DNA from: Prostheceraeus crozeri
Lineage: Eukaryota; Platyhelminthes; Polycladida; Euryleptidae
Length of the DNA stretch: 64,000 bases
Assembly (NCBI GenBank): GCA_907163375.1
Contig: CAJQUW010005296.1
Location: 248,001-312,000 of the forward strand
Direction of reading: 5' to 3'
Under the pieces are notes generated by a model. That model searched no databases. It was given only the letters and a program-made list of their open reading frames with translations, and was not told the origin of the DNA. Every line of letters begins with the position of its first letter. The stretch's first letter is position 1. Shown here one piece after another: positions 11,984 to 23,067 of this stretch. The translations under genes were made by a program, and so were the position numbers.

Positions 11984-12593
11984 CCACAGAATTAAATATT
12001 TTGTTTATCTGATTCGGTTTGCTAGACGTGTGATTAATTCGAAATCGACGGCACATCGAGGAACTTAGTAAGTGGGCAAAAAGGAATTCCTAATACCTTA
12101 CAGAGATAGGAACAAATGTCGTGCGTCACTTGCGGATTAATGTGAGTTCCAGCAAAATGCTTCGATTGCCACAATTCCTTCAGATTCGAAGAATTCAGAT
12201 CATTGCGCACAAGTTTTCTCCATAATGTTGATCCTTCCGATCATTATTAAAGAACGTAGGAGGCGTACAAAAATTAGTTCACTTGATGATTTCACCATCG
12301 TCATCTCACCATTCCTTACTGCATAGTGCATACATTGAATCGAAGCCAGGCATCGATGTGTGTTTTGGTGTGTGCGAAGTGATTTCACAGCACGCACGCA
12401 TCTCTCACTGGCTCTGGTGTCCTCTCTCCACAGCTTATGGTTTGCCATTTCCAATAGCGAGCGATACACGAATTATCCATTCGAGAAGGAGCAAGTTGTC
12501 TTATTCTGCGATGTGCCATTTCGATATTGAGATTACATACAATTCTTCCTTTCTTGGAAACCGAAGCGCGCGCAGATGAATCTAATTCTGTGG
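11984..12593 (-). mobile_element. 610-bp MITE, copy 2
   Basis: Same 610-bp unit as at 8808-9417, in the opposite orientation, with the same CCACAGAATTA/TAATTCTGTGG ends and a perfect 6-bp duplication TTGAAA (11978-11983 and 12594-12599). It is nested in ORF1 of LINE copy A. Only a handful of differences from copy 1 were noticed by eye. Confidence 0.85.
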
Positions 12594-12599
12594 TTGAAA

Positions 12600-12775
12600 C
12601 AGTCATCGAAGCTGAAGAAGTTTAGATTATTTATTTTCTAAAATTTATATCAATGCAACAAGAAAGAAGAAAGCAATTGACCCAGATTCTACGCGAAAGA
12701 CGGGGGAAAGGAGAAGATGTTGTGATATATCGTGATCAGCTTGTGGATCGTGACAGTTTTCAGAATTTTCAGTAA
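12600..12775 (+). pseudogene. LINE copy A, ORF1 C-terminal part
   Basis: After the MITE the ORF1 frame resumes and, with one frameshift, reads a basic C-terminus (QILRERRGKGEDVVIYRDQL) ending with TAA at 12773-12775. The same motif, ARRERGEDVVISRGVVVDKS, ends ORF1 of the LINE at 40.0 kb. The ORF2 start codon ATG at 12776 follows the ORF1 stop directly. Confidence 0.75.
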
Positions 12776-13058
12776 ATGGTTTTGTCTAGTAGATTTTGCA
12801 AATCGTCGACATTGTATAATGAAGAGATGCCATCTCTTTTACTGTCAAATGTAATATCCATTTTTAATAAAGTTGATGATCTATATGGGGTAATTTGTAA
12901 TTTACAGCCAAACATCGTTTGTATCACGGAATCATGGCTGAATGGAAATATTTTCGATTCTTGTGTTGCAATCCCTTCCTTTTCAATTTTTCGAGCTGAT
13001 CGAGTCGAGCGGGAGGGGGTGTTTGCGTTTACGTAAGACAAAATATCAATGTCATGAG
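12776..13058 (+). pseudogene. LINE copy A, ORF2 endonuclease (first part)
   Basis: This is the N-terminal half of an apurinic-type endonuclease. NVISIFNKVDDL corresponds to the usual N-A-R-S-I-x-N-K start of the domain, and CITESWLN carries the conserved catalytic glutamate strand. A frameshift lies near the G-rich run at about 13010-13020, after which the frame continues to 13058. There an X-family MITE interrupts it. The domain continues at 13875-13893 and then from 15577. Confidence 0.8.
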
Positions 13059-13866
13059 CATATAGTAAGTATATTAGGTAGAGTGGTATTTATTAAATCC
13101 CCAATGTATATACAGTTTCGATCTTGTCAAATGAGCTCGAGGGTGATACAATCGGAATTGTTTCAAAATGTGATATATGCACATTTATGCAGTTTTGAAG
13201 CAATCACAACGGAATTGACAGTATAATGCCAAAGGAAATAATATTATTTTACAGATCGTCCGTGTCATGACAGCCTTGGAAAGGTAATGTTTGTTAAATT
13301 AGCAATTCGACAGGTTGCAATTTTACTTTCATGCTCAGCCTCAAGTGTTTCTTTTCAAGCGTGATCATCACATGCAACCTGCAATTGGTAGAACAAAATA
13401 ACAGAATCAAAGACAATTAACTTTCAATTAACTTTGAAAGATGTAAAGGGTCCACATCACCATTCAGATTCAAGAAAGTGAGTCATAAATTCATGATAAT
13501 TCAGCTTTGAATTAAAAACATGAAATTTCGGGCACGACACCACAATATAGTCTCGACTTTATCATGAAGACTTCCATTACAAAGCCGTTCATTATATTTC
13601 CCTGATCATCAGCATAATTTACGCTTAGTCACAATGCTTGTTAGCAAACATCCAACTTGTTTCATGCTACCTATAAAGGGACGTCGAAATGTCGGTAGTT
13701 TATGAATTGGCAAAAATTTGGCTTTTTCAAGACTGCTCAAATAATTTTTTGGACCGCAGGAACGTAATCTCCGCAAAAATCTTTTCGTATAAAAATTTTC
13801 ACTGTACGCAGATAGTACTTTTTTGAGTCGACACTCTACCTACATTCTTACTCTAGTTACTCTATG
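13059..13866 (+). mobile_element. family X hAT-like MITE, copy 1 (808 bp)
   Basis: The element begins CATATAGTAAG and ends ACTCTATG, with the subterminal inverted motif AGGTAGAGTG / CACTCTACCT. It has a perfect 8-bp target-site duplication GTCATGAG (13051-13058 and 13867-13874). It is non-coding. Other X copies or pieces lie at 13894-15568, 27556, 39783-43508, 53723-54440 and 57807-59440. The 8-bp duplication and CA...TG ends fit the hAT superfamily. Confidence 0.85.
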
Positions 13867-13893
13867 GTCATGAGGCTCCATGTAAACAGACAC

Positions 13894-15568
13894 CATAGAG
13901 TAGGTATGTTAGGTAGAGGGGTAGCTCCACATTTATTAAATCCACAATGTGCATACACTTTCTATTTTATTAAATGAACTCGAGGAGGATGCAGGTGGCA
14001 ATTGTTTCCAAATGTGAGATATATGCAAAGTTTTGCAGTTTTGAAGAGATTGCCACGGAATTGAGTGATCATTATTGTAATGCAGAAGGAATGATGGTAC
14101 TTTGCTGATTCTCAGTGTCATGACAGCCTTGGAGATTTAATGTTTGTTAAATTAGCAATTCGATGGGTTCCTTCACTTTCCTGCTCAACCTCAATGAGTA
14201 TTTTCTTAAGCGTTCAGGGAACCTGCCACTGGCAGAGCAGAATCACTTAATGAAAGACAATGATTTCAATTAACTTTGAAAGATGTGAATAGGTTCACAT
14301 CACTATTCAGATTGAAGAAATGAACCATGAATTTAGTGAATCATAAAATCATGCCGGTGAAAATTGAATTAAAAACTTGAAATTCCAGTCAAGAAAGCAC
14401 GAACAATATCGCGACTTTTTCATGAAGACTTTCATAATACAATTCATGAATATCCCTTGATAATCAGCTTAGTTTCCGCTTAGCTAGGATGCTTATTAGC
14501 AAATATTCATTCCTTTTGATATCCAACTTGTTTCAGTCCAACTACTAATATAGAGGAGTCATCTCGATAGTACATATATTGGCAAAATTTTGACTTTTTT
14601 AAAACTGCTCAAATAATTTTTTGGACCACGAGAACGTAATCTCTGCAAAAAACTGAATCTTTTCGTATAAAAAGTTTCACTATATGCAGATACTTTTTGA
14701 GTCGACACTCTACCTTGATCCTAGGTATGTATACTCTATGGTGTCGACTCAAAAAAGTATCTGCATACAGTGAAAACTTTTATATCAAAAGATTCAGTTT
14801 TTTGCGGAGATTAAGTTCCCGAGGTCCAAAAAATTATTTGAGCACTTTTGAAAAAAGTCAAAATTTGCCAATTTATAAACTACCGAGATGACTCCTCTAT
14901 ATAAGTAGTTGGACTGAAACAAGTTGGATATCAAAAGGAATGAGTATTTGCTGAAAAGCATCCTAACTAAGTAGAAATCAAACTGATTATCAAGGGAATT
15001 TCATGGTCCGTATTATAATGGAAACCTTCATGAAAAAGTCGCGATGTTATTCGTGCTTTCTTGGCTGAAATTTGAAGTATTTAATTTAATTTTCACCGGC
15101 ATAATTTTATGATTCACAAATTCATGTATCATTACTTGAATTTGTATAGTGATGTGGACCCATTTGCATCTTTCAAAGTTAATTGAAATCATGAATTGTC
15201 TTTGATTGCGTAACTTTGCTTGGCAGGTTGCCTGTGGTACGATCACGGTTAAGAAAATAAGCCTACTCTTAAGGCCGAGCATAAAAGTGATAGGAACCGA
15301 TCGAATTGTTTATTTAACAAACATTGCCTCTCCAAAGCTGTCATGACACGGACGATCTGCAGAATAACATCAATTCCCTCTGCATTACAGTAATGATCAC
15401 TCAATTCCGTTGTAATTTCTGCAAAACTGCTAAAATTTGCATATCCACCATTTGGAAACAATTTCGACTGCATCTCCCTTGAGTTCATCTAATAAAATCG
15501 AAAGTGTATACACATTGGGGATTTAATAAATGCGGAGTTACCACTCTACCTAATATATCTACTCTATG
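13894..15568. mobile_element. family X head-to-head dimer inserted as one unit
   Basis: A plus-oriented X copy (13894 to about 14740) is joined tail to tail with a minus-oriented X copy (about 14741-15568). Both outer ends are therefore X left ends (CATAGAGTA...TACTCTATG). The centre is a near-perfect palindrome around GAGTCGACAC ... GTGTCGACTC. The outer flanks are ACAGACAC (13886-13893) and ACAGGCAC (15569-15576), a 7-of-8 target-site duplication, so the dimer seems to have inserted as a single transposon. Removing it brings the interrupted LINE endonuclease frame back into phase. Confidence 0.8.
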
Positions 15569-15576
15569 ACAGGCAC

Positions 15577-16243
15577 CCTGTATTTTTTGAATCAATATGG
15601 TTGCATCTACCGATTTTTGATATGATTTCAGCTTGTCTGTATGCTCTAAGTACTGAGATGACTCACGAGCTTACCGTTTTATTAGTAGAATTCACGGATG
15701 CTTTTTTGAACGTTGATTATGGTCCCAATGTCATTATATGTGGGGATTTTAATAGGACCAATTGTTAACGCATATGTAACTTGTTTGTTCTTTCTCGCAT
15801 GGTATCAGAACCTACACGAAAAGGCAAGATATTGGATGATGTTCTACTGAGTGCGGTTGTTGCTCCATTTTTGTCCTGTAAAGTTGGGGCCCTAAAGGTA
15901 CGTCAGATCATAACAGTATTTTCTGTTTCGGCAACTCTATTATGACTGCTGAAGTGCATAGAGAATCAAAAATTGTCTACGATTTGTCTCCACAAAACAT
16001 AGATTCATTTGTAAAGTCTGTAGAAGAGGTCATTTGGTGTGAGTTTTGCAATCTGTCTTACAAAATTGAAGAAAAAATGTCCATCTTTTACAATGTTATG
16101 TCTTTATGTTTTAGTGAGAATGTTACATCTAAATATCTCATGATGTCTGAAAATGATAGACCATGGATAACTGCGAATATCAAAGAGTTGATTAATCAGC
16201 GTTGGAATGCGCTTGGAAACCATGATTTCCATAATAATAATTA
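15577..16243 (+). pseudogene. LINE copy A, ORF2 endonuclease (second part) and linker
   Basis: The frame continues from 13893 and reaches the conserved endonuclease box VIICGDFNRTN. One in-frame stop follows directly. Further on come GTSDHNSIF (the catalytic S-D-H box) and, in the open stretch 15942-16243, the linker to the reverse transcriptase with DRPWITANIKELINQRW. It breaks off at a GGGCGC-terminated insertion (16244); the RT part resumes at 20445. Confidence 0.85.
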
Positions 16244-16885
16244 GGGCGCTTGGTACTATGACGTGAATAGGGGGTGATTTGTACCAAGCACCCTCCATCT
16301 TCGTTTGATATCTATAATGAATTGAAACTCCATATTACTTGTACATGTAGGGCTAGTTGTCCTTTATCTGTAACAACAATATGGATTGATTATCTATGCT
16401 ACGATGCTATATCGACATGATAGAAGAAAAAATGTTATAATAAAATTATAGGGCTCTCTGAACACTTTCAATAAAATATTAAAAAGTTAACTCTAGGAAA
16501 GTTTCTCGCTTATCCCTATTAAATATTCGCATTAAACCAAACTTATTTTTTCAAGATTTATCACCTTGGAAATGTTCCGCTTGCTAGCAGCAATCATATT
16601 GGCTAATGGCTATCATACAAAAATAGTAATGACTCGGCATTATGACAGTGATTTCATCAAGGTGGAGCAATGCAAATTGGCAAACGTGACGGGGCGGTGT
16701 AAAATCCGATCACAGCCGATCACGCCGATCGGAGAAAAATTTCTCAAAGTGCTTTGAATCGCTAAATAATGCACATATATGATAAGCATTGCCTTGCTAA
16801 TCCTACGTTGCAACTAAAATTCAATGATGATAGCTTGTTTCCAAGAAAAATGAATATCAAGTTTCAATTAATTTGACCATCACTA

Positions 16886-18068
16886 CACTGTAAACCGCTG
16901 GATACAAAAATTACATACAAACATATACCAAAATCATATACAATTTGAAATTATATCTGATACGAGATTCTCGTATGTTTGCAGAGATCTGGTATGTTTT
17001 TCATACGAATTCTCACTTACTTTCGTATGTGATTGGTATGTAGCGATACGAACTATTCTATCTGTGATTGGCCGTTTTACAATGAAATACGAATTGTTGG
17101 TATGTTTTATATACGAGACCCGATGCAAATTCGTCCTCATTGGTATGTGTTTAGTATGAAGAGCTTTAAGTGACATGGCAAAAAGTAAGTTATATTACAT
17201 ATTACTGTCAAATAACATTTTTCCAGTAATACCAGTCGTGAATATTTCTTTGTGATAGTGTGATATTTAACTAGATTGGAATTATTGTTAAAGTAACGCC
17301 GTATGTCATCGTTGCTACTTGTCTTATGGCATTCACAAGACACATAATTAGCTCATTTCCTTGAACTAAGTTGATATACATCATTTCAATAAAACGATAT
17401 TTTTCGAGCTACCATGTTGACTTATATATCTTAAACATAACTATTTTTGCGTTCATGAATTATAATGTGTTTTTATTTCGGATTGATAATATGCTTAGTT
17501 CCAAAATTACATAATGCATAATTGTTGATGGTTGAATACTTATTATATTGGTTATTCATGAAATGTCTTAAACCTACATGTATTAAAATCGAATTCAATA
17601 TTGTAAGTTTGACTATTAAATGTTATTATCTTACTACTTACAAAGCAGTAGTAACATTAGTGTGGTCTTTATTGACAAAAGGCCTTAAATCAATATATAT
17701 TAGAAATCAATGATGCTTTCCTTTAACATTGTGCTGGCATGTCTTTAGTATGTAAAGCATACCACATTTGAAAGAGCATACGAAAAGCATACAAATATAT
17801 ACCAAGAGAAAACAGAAATGTACCAAAAAATATTTTGGTATGCATCCTTCGTATGTGATTGACAAAAGGCCTTAAATCAATATATATTAGAAATCAATGA
17901 TGCTTTCCTTTAACATTGTGCTGGCATGTCTTTAGTATGTAAATCATACCACATTTGAAAGAGCATACGAAAAGCATACAAATATATACCAAGAGAATAC
18001 AGAAATGTACCAAAAAATAGTTTGGTATGCATCCTTCGTATGTGATTGGTATTGAGCGATTTACAGTG
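16886..18068. mobile_element. TA-flanked MITE rich in GTATG/CATAC words
   Basis: The ends CACTGTAAACCGCT and AGCGATTTACAGTG form a terminal inverted repeat and are flanked by TA (16884-16885 and 18069-18070), as in Tc1/mariner-type insertions. The interior is dense in GGTATG/CATACC words and holds a 187-bp tandem duplication. Non-coding. Confidence 0.65.
17672..18046 (+). repeat. two-unit tandem repeat, 187 bp per unit
   Basis: The unit beginning TTGACAAAAGGCCTTAAATC at 17672 is repeated at 17859 with only a few substitutions (for example AAAGCAT against AAATCAT). The near identity points to a recent duplication inside the TA-flanked MITE. Confidence 0.9.
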
Positions 18069-19377
18069 TACTGCTATTCAACTGTTATTTTCGTAGTGTT
18101 CCCCTGCGATCGGCGGCGGTTTCAAGCATTCTCCACACTCGCAAGACCAAATACTACTCAGAGCTGTGGAGTTACCCCCGTCGATCTCACGAGATCGTTA
18201 CACTCACGAGATTTAGTTTCGATCGGCGCGATCGGCAGCGATCGGATTTTACACCGACCCAAACGTGACAGCTAGTAGCAACTAGCTGAAGCCAATGAGG
18301 AGCGATGCACTAAACCGATGCTATTAAAGGCATACATGTATTCCTAGAATTCATAGGCTCATTCCGCGACCAATTCAGCGACCGGGACGAATTCGCGTAT
18401 CAAATTGACACGTTGGATGATGCAATTTTTTGATTCTTCGGCTGCGAATGTTTTGTTAAACCATTTTTTGTTTTATTAAACAACAAATTGGTTTAATTAT
18501 GTATTAGAAGTTTGTCATACCAACACTTGTGATATATCTTTTCTTTGATAATCTCATCGTTTGAGTCATGAGAAGCATATAAATTGTAAGATGAAATACA
18601 CACATTGTATCGAAAATTTTAAAAATACTGCATAGAAAGACTCCTGGTTTATTTCAAGATCATCGACAAAACAAGTAAACTTATGAAGGATAATCGATGA
18701 TAGATAAATCAGGAGGACCAAACAATATCAAATTTAACTGTAATTACAAAAAACACGGTCTAAGACAAACACTGATATTTTCCTTTCAAGATGCTTGCAG
18801 CTGAGGTTATAGGCCCAATTACTTTTTTTCTTCAACACTTGTCGCAAAATAAGAGCTGAGCTAGCCTTGCATGATACAAGAAGCTATATAAGAATCATAG
18901 AACATCATAAAATAGAATATTTTATATATTGTAGTTATTTTGATCATTTTAATAAGAGCGCTTAGTACTGTACTGTACTGCACTGTACTTAGTGCTGTAC
19001 CAAGCGCCCTTATTGAAAATTCAAAATTTAAATATTGTCGAATCTTATTGCATGTGTTTTAGTGCTATCACATACCTGGTCATTACTAAATAAATGAATA
19101 TGAAATAAGAACAAAATTTATTTTCGATAAGGGCGTTTGCACTTGCTGTACCAAGCGCCCTTATTGGAAATTCAAAATTTCTGTTTCATGCACTTTGGTT
19201 CCGGTACATAGCTGTTTGATAATATATAAATGAATTAGTATAAAGATCAAAAAAAATTTGTACCAAGCGCCCTATTTTTTGAATTTTGTACAGAGAGCCC
19301 TGATCATTGTTATAATTTACGAAGCGCCCGAATTTCTGATAATCGCGTGTACCAAGCGCCCCAATCATTATAGTAAC

Positions 19378-20444
19378 CAGTGGCGTCTTCTCCGTACCTG
19401 CGAGGCCTTCGGCGCATACTCAAAAAATAATTTTCCAACAATTATGAAAATGAAAAGTGTCATCATTCATTTGAATTCGATAGCTTCTCGTGACAGCTGT
19501 GCACAGGTTTCCGTCTCAAAGTCAGACGCTCAACCTCATTGAACAGTTTTGCAGCACGTGCTCGAATCACAGCTGTTTTCTTCGAACAATCAGACACACA
19601 AGCTAATGTGTGTTCAGACGGAGCACTGATGTTCAGACAACGAAAGAGAGTTGTGTGCGTGTGAGGCAGTAAGCGCACGCGCCTGCGCCAATATTGGCTT
19701 TCCCGATAGACATAATGCTTTGCCTTCTCCAATTTTTGCAATAAAATTCTACGCAATTCTTGATCGAGGCGCGGTACCAAAATATAATAAGGGAAGCGCA
19801 ACCCAATTGTTTTTGGATTCGCTTAATGTAAGAGAGGCCACTAAGTCAACAGTAGCAGATGACTGACGTTCAGACAAGACTGCGATCAGATGATGAGCGT
19901 TCTCCAATGAATGCAAAGTAATACATCTGACTTGAACACCCAGATTCGGTAGAATTCCATAATTTGTTTTTACGTTATCGATGTGACGCTATATGTTTAG
20001 TACTGCAGATGAGATCATAACCACGCCTTTCGTCCGAAGAGAATATGCTGAAAAGCTGACAGTCGTCAAGCAAGATAGGCCAACACCTGATATAAAATGA
20101 AAGTACTCACAGAGAAGGAAATAAGAAATACACAAGACATTGTAATGCATCAAAATTTCAAACAAGTGAGTGGCTGACCGGCCGTGAGAAACACAGGAAA
20201 CTGTTGGCCTTGCCTTCCTTTTCTCGAGATAATGTGGTCTCAGCTCCTTGAGGAAGGTGGTTAAGCGACATGAGCAATCATTTCTCAAGTGCACATTCAC
20301 TTGGCCTTAAAAAGTGTTAGGGATATTGTTATCAAAAATTCAGCTTTTATGAAAATTAATGTTGTAACATAAAAGTGTTTGGTATAGAAATAGTATTCCA
20401 ATGCCGAGTGAAGGCCTATGGTCTGGGAGCACGCGACGCCACTG
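19378..20444. mobile_element. 1.07-kb hAT-like non-autonomous element
   Basis: The ends CAGTGGCGTC and GACGCCACTG form terminal inverted repeats that begin CAG...CTG, typical of hAT elements. The 8-bp flanks are ATAGTAAC (19370-19377) and ATAATAAC (20445-20452), 7 of 8 identical. The inner subterminal words GGCCTTCGGC and CACTCGGCAT are also related. Open frames inside are short and overlap on both strands, so no transposase is claimed. Confidence 0.75.
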
Positions 20445-22047
20445 ATAATAACTAAATCGTCTCAAGGAATTAATTCGAGCTGAGATTAGGAAAGAAAAGT
20501 TTAATGGGGCAACAAATCAGCTTTGTCTGCAAAGCATCTTTGGAATGTTGCAAACAGTGTAACTGGTAGAAAGAAAAAACAACTCCATCCAATTTTTACT
20601 TTCTGAGTTTCCTTCTGCAGAAGGTGCAGTTGAAGCTATAAATGTCGAACTGTGAACGTTCTTTCTCCCGACATCTTCAGTGGATGACATGAATGAGAGT
20701 TTTGATGCTGACTGGAATATCTTTGCGTTGACTGACATCGAAAAGCGCTTGAACAAATTGTACACTGATAAAGCAATTGGCTCCGCCATGTTCCCGACTA
20801 TACTTACTTTACGAGTTTGCAAGTTAGCAGTTGGCACCCCCTCTCACACATCTGTTCAATTTATGCATCAATACAGGTTATTTCCCTGACGGATGGAAGT
20901 ATGCACATATTGCTCCAGTTCCCAAGAACTCCAAACCGAGTACAACAGACCTACGACCGATTTCACTCCTGCCAGTGCCTGCTAAGGTTTCTTGAAACAA
21001 TTTCCTTTGAGTTTTCGCGTCAGAAACTAGAGACAGAAGCCGGGATAAATCAACATGGAGGACGAAGAGGTGTATCAACCACAACGGCATTAACATCCTT
21101 GCATGATCATGTAACAAGGCTATTGGACTTGAGTGAGGTATACTGTGTTCAACTGTTCTCCCATGACATATCGAAGGCATTTGACAAAATTGACCATGCT
21201 GTGATTTGAAATCGACTTTAGGAGACTGATCTTATATACTTTGTGCAGTGGTGTTTGTCCAATCGAACTCAAAGTATGAGAGCTAATTCAATTGTGAGAC
21301 AATCACTTGCTGTAACTTCTGGTGTTTCTCAGGGCTCCGTTTTAGGGTCCATGTTCTTTAATGTTGCAACTGGTAATCTGTTCGCTCTTCACAATTTCAC
21401 ATGTATGGTGAAAAACATTGATGATATCATAGTTTGTACTCCTGTATTTAAGAATTGACAGAATTATCATGTATTTGAAGAGCATGATAACGTGATGCAA
21501 TGGGCCCATAAAATGAAACTTGTACTAAATGAGAGCAAATCAGGAAATCATCTGTCTATGCCATGCTATGTCACAGATGTTGAATATGTCGATAGTTATA
21601 AGACATTCGGTGTTGTTTGGAGTAGCGATTTAAAGTGGAATTGGCACTTTGATTATATATCCAAAGTTTTTGTACAGAGATTCCACTGTCGAAGAGTATT
21701 GAAACATTTTTTGGAAAAGCAGCAACTTTTTTGTGTTTATAGTAGCTTGCTTCGTAGCCTAGTGGAGTATTGTTCACCACTTTTCATTGGCATGCCTATT
21801 TGTCCTTCTGATGATCCCGAAAGGCTGCAAAGAAGAGCACATCGAATCATTTGTGGCATGAATTGTACTTGTGATTGTCTAGAGAGTCTTACGGAGAGGA
21901 GAATTAGAGCAGCGAAGAAACTGTATAAGCAATATCATCTCCCAACTCAGCCTCCGAAACGAAGCCTTCCTGTAGTGAGTGTGCGCACTGCTCAACCACA
22001 CGTTGTCTTAAATCTTTCATGACACATATGACAGCATTCCTTCAGTG
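20445..22047 (+). pseudogene. LINE copy A, ORF2 reverse transcriptase, degenerate
   Basis: The linker (NRLKELIRAEIRKEK) resumes just after the hAT-like element. It is followed by RT motif A, HDISKAFDKIDH (within 20817-21209), motif B, SGVSQGSVLGSMFF (21243-21458), and the thumb and C-terminal region (21492-22022, with RRAHRIICGMNCTCDC). Several stops and frameshifts separate these pieces. The catalytic box reads NIDD (21414-21425) instead of YADD. The C-terminal end, related to the FVPFMSKMFNSMF end of the LINE at 40 kb, lies near 22047. With the pieces at 10209-16243 this forms one LINE copy. Confidence 0.8.
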
Positions 22048-22374
22048 ATTTTGAAGCAAGTAGCTTTTTTAATGTGTACTTCATATTGACCTGCTTATCA
22101 TTTATTACATGTATTTGTGCATCTTTGTGTTTTTGATGATTTTCATTCACTCGAAATAACTGAATTTCTATTCTATTCAAATCTTTATCAGTTCCACCCT
22201 ATAGGTACCCAAGAAAGATATCTACAAGGCGATGGTGCTTCAGCGCGTTTTTGATCTGACGGCTTGAGTACCTACGCGTTTTCACAAGACGGTAGTTGTG
22301 AAAAGTTATAGTTCATTGATTGCAAAACTCTCACACTTGCGACTTAATTTGTAGAAATTTGCATCAGTTTACGT

Positions 22375-23000
22375 AGGGACGTAGATTGAAGTTTATGGCT
22401 AAAGTGATACTTTCTATGCTTTCTCTGATTAAATGAAAGGCACTGAGTCTGGATAAATCGTCTAAAATGACATTTTCCGTATTTCATCTGATTAAATGAA
22501 AAGTGCTGAGTCACGAGCCATAATTTTTGGCATGGAATGTCTTTAGGTAATTTCCTTTCATATTAATGTACCATTGTCTATGAAGCTTACCACATGTATA
22601 TCAGGCAATCCTCTTGACATCGGTGGACGCAAGCGATTTGACCAATTTCATCCACATTTACCCACATTCTTGCATGTATCGCCAATCAGAAACAGGACAA
22701 CATCATAAATAATAGCAACAAGATAACACCAAAATAACAACATATACATAATAGGAAATTACCTGAAGACATTTTCCTGCCAAAAATTATAGCTCTTGAC
22801 TCAGTACTTTTCATTTAATCAGATAAAATAAGAAAATGTCATTTTAGCCCAAAACTTCAATCAGTATCTATCATCATGTCTGACAAGAAGAGGAAGCAGG
22901 TAGAACTCGGCAGACGCGCAGTAGTAGGCATAGGATGTACATCATTAAGTGAAAGTCTCATTTTCGGCCTGATTCTGGCTGCCCCGACTGCACTGCAAGC
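22375..23000. repeat. family Z foldback element, copy 1
   Basis: The text ATTGAAGTTTATGGCTAAA near 22387 is mirrored by TTTAGCCCAAAACTTCAAT near 22844, and the AAATGAAAAGTGCTGAGTCA block near 22494 by TGACTCAGTACTTTTCATTT near 22798. The same units make the larger foldback at 56510-57235 and part of 48290-48665. The 63-aa frame at 22876-23067 lies in the shared outer arm text and is not a gene. Confidence 0.7.
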
Positions 23001-23067
23001 TGCACATGCGTCCGGCATACATGTGCTTCATCAGCCAAACTGTGTGCTGGGAGGCAGTGCCTTTTGA

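Larger units (their letters stand above)
16691..18260. mobile_element. Mutator-like non-autonomous element (9-bp duplication)
   Basis: Long terminal inverted repeats of about 40 bp (GGGGCGGTGTAAAATCCGAT at the left, its counterpart ATCGGATTTTACACCGACCC at the right) are flanked by a perfect 9-bp repeat AAACGTGAC (16682-16690 and 18261-18269). Long TIRs with a 9-bp duplication are the hallmark of Mutator-like elements. There is no transposase. A TA-flanked MITE is nested inside. Confidence 0.8.
16244..19362. mobile_element. 3.1-kb GGGCGCTTGGTAC-terminated DNA element
   Basis: Its ends are GGGCGCTTGGTAC and GTACCAAGCGCCCC. They are flanked by AATAATTA (16236-16243) and AATCATTA (19363-19370), a 7-of-8 duplication, so it is probably hAT-like. 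The terminal motif recurs inside both ends: a 52-bp hairpin at 16244-16295, and GTACCAAGCGCCC-type words at about 19000, 19148 and 19259, with relatives GTACAGAGAGCCC near 19292 and ACGAAGCGCCC near 19319. Such clusters look like subterminal transposase-binding repeats. No transposase frame was found. It hosts nested elements at 16691-18260. Confidence 0.7.

Noticed and set aside
11736-12056. 106-codon minus-strand frame as the upstream part of LINE B
   Set aside because: The frame crosses the target duplication and the MITE border at 11984, so it cannot be one protein; RT similarity starts only at 11739.
22876-23067. 63-codon frame starting MSDKKRKQVE
   Set aside because: The same DNA recurs in repeat family Z at 56.5-57.2 kb and 48.5 kb, where the frame is not kept.
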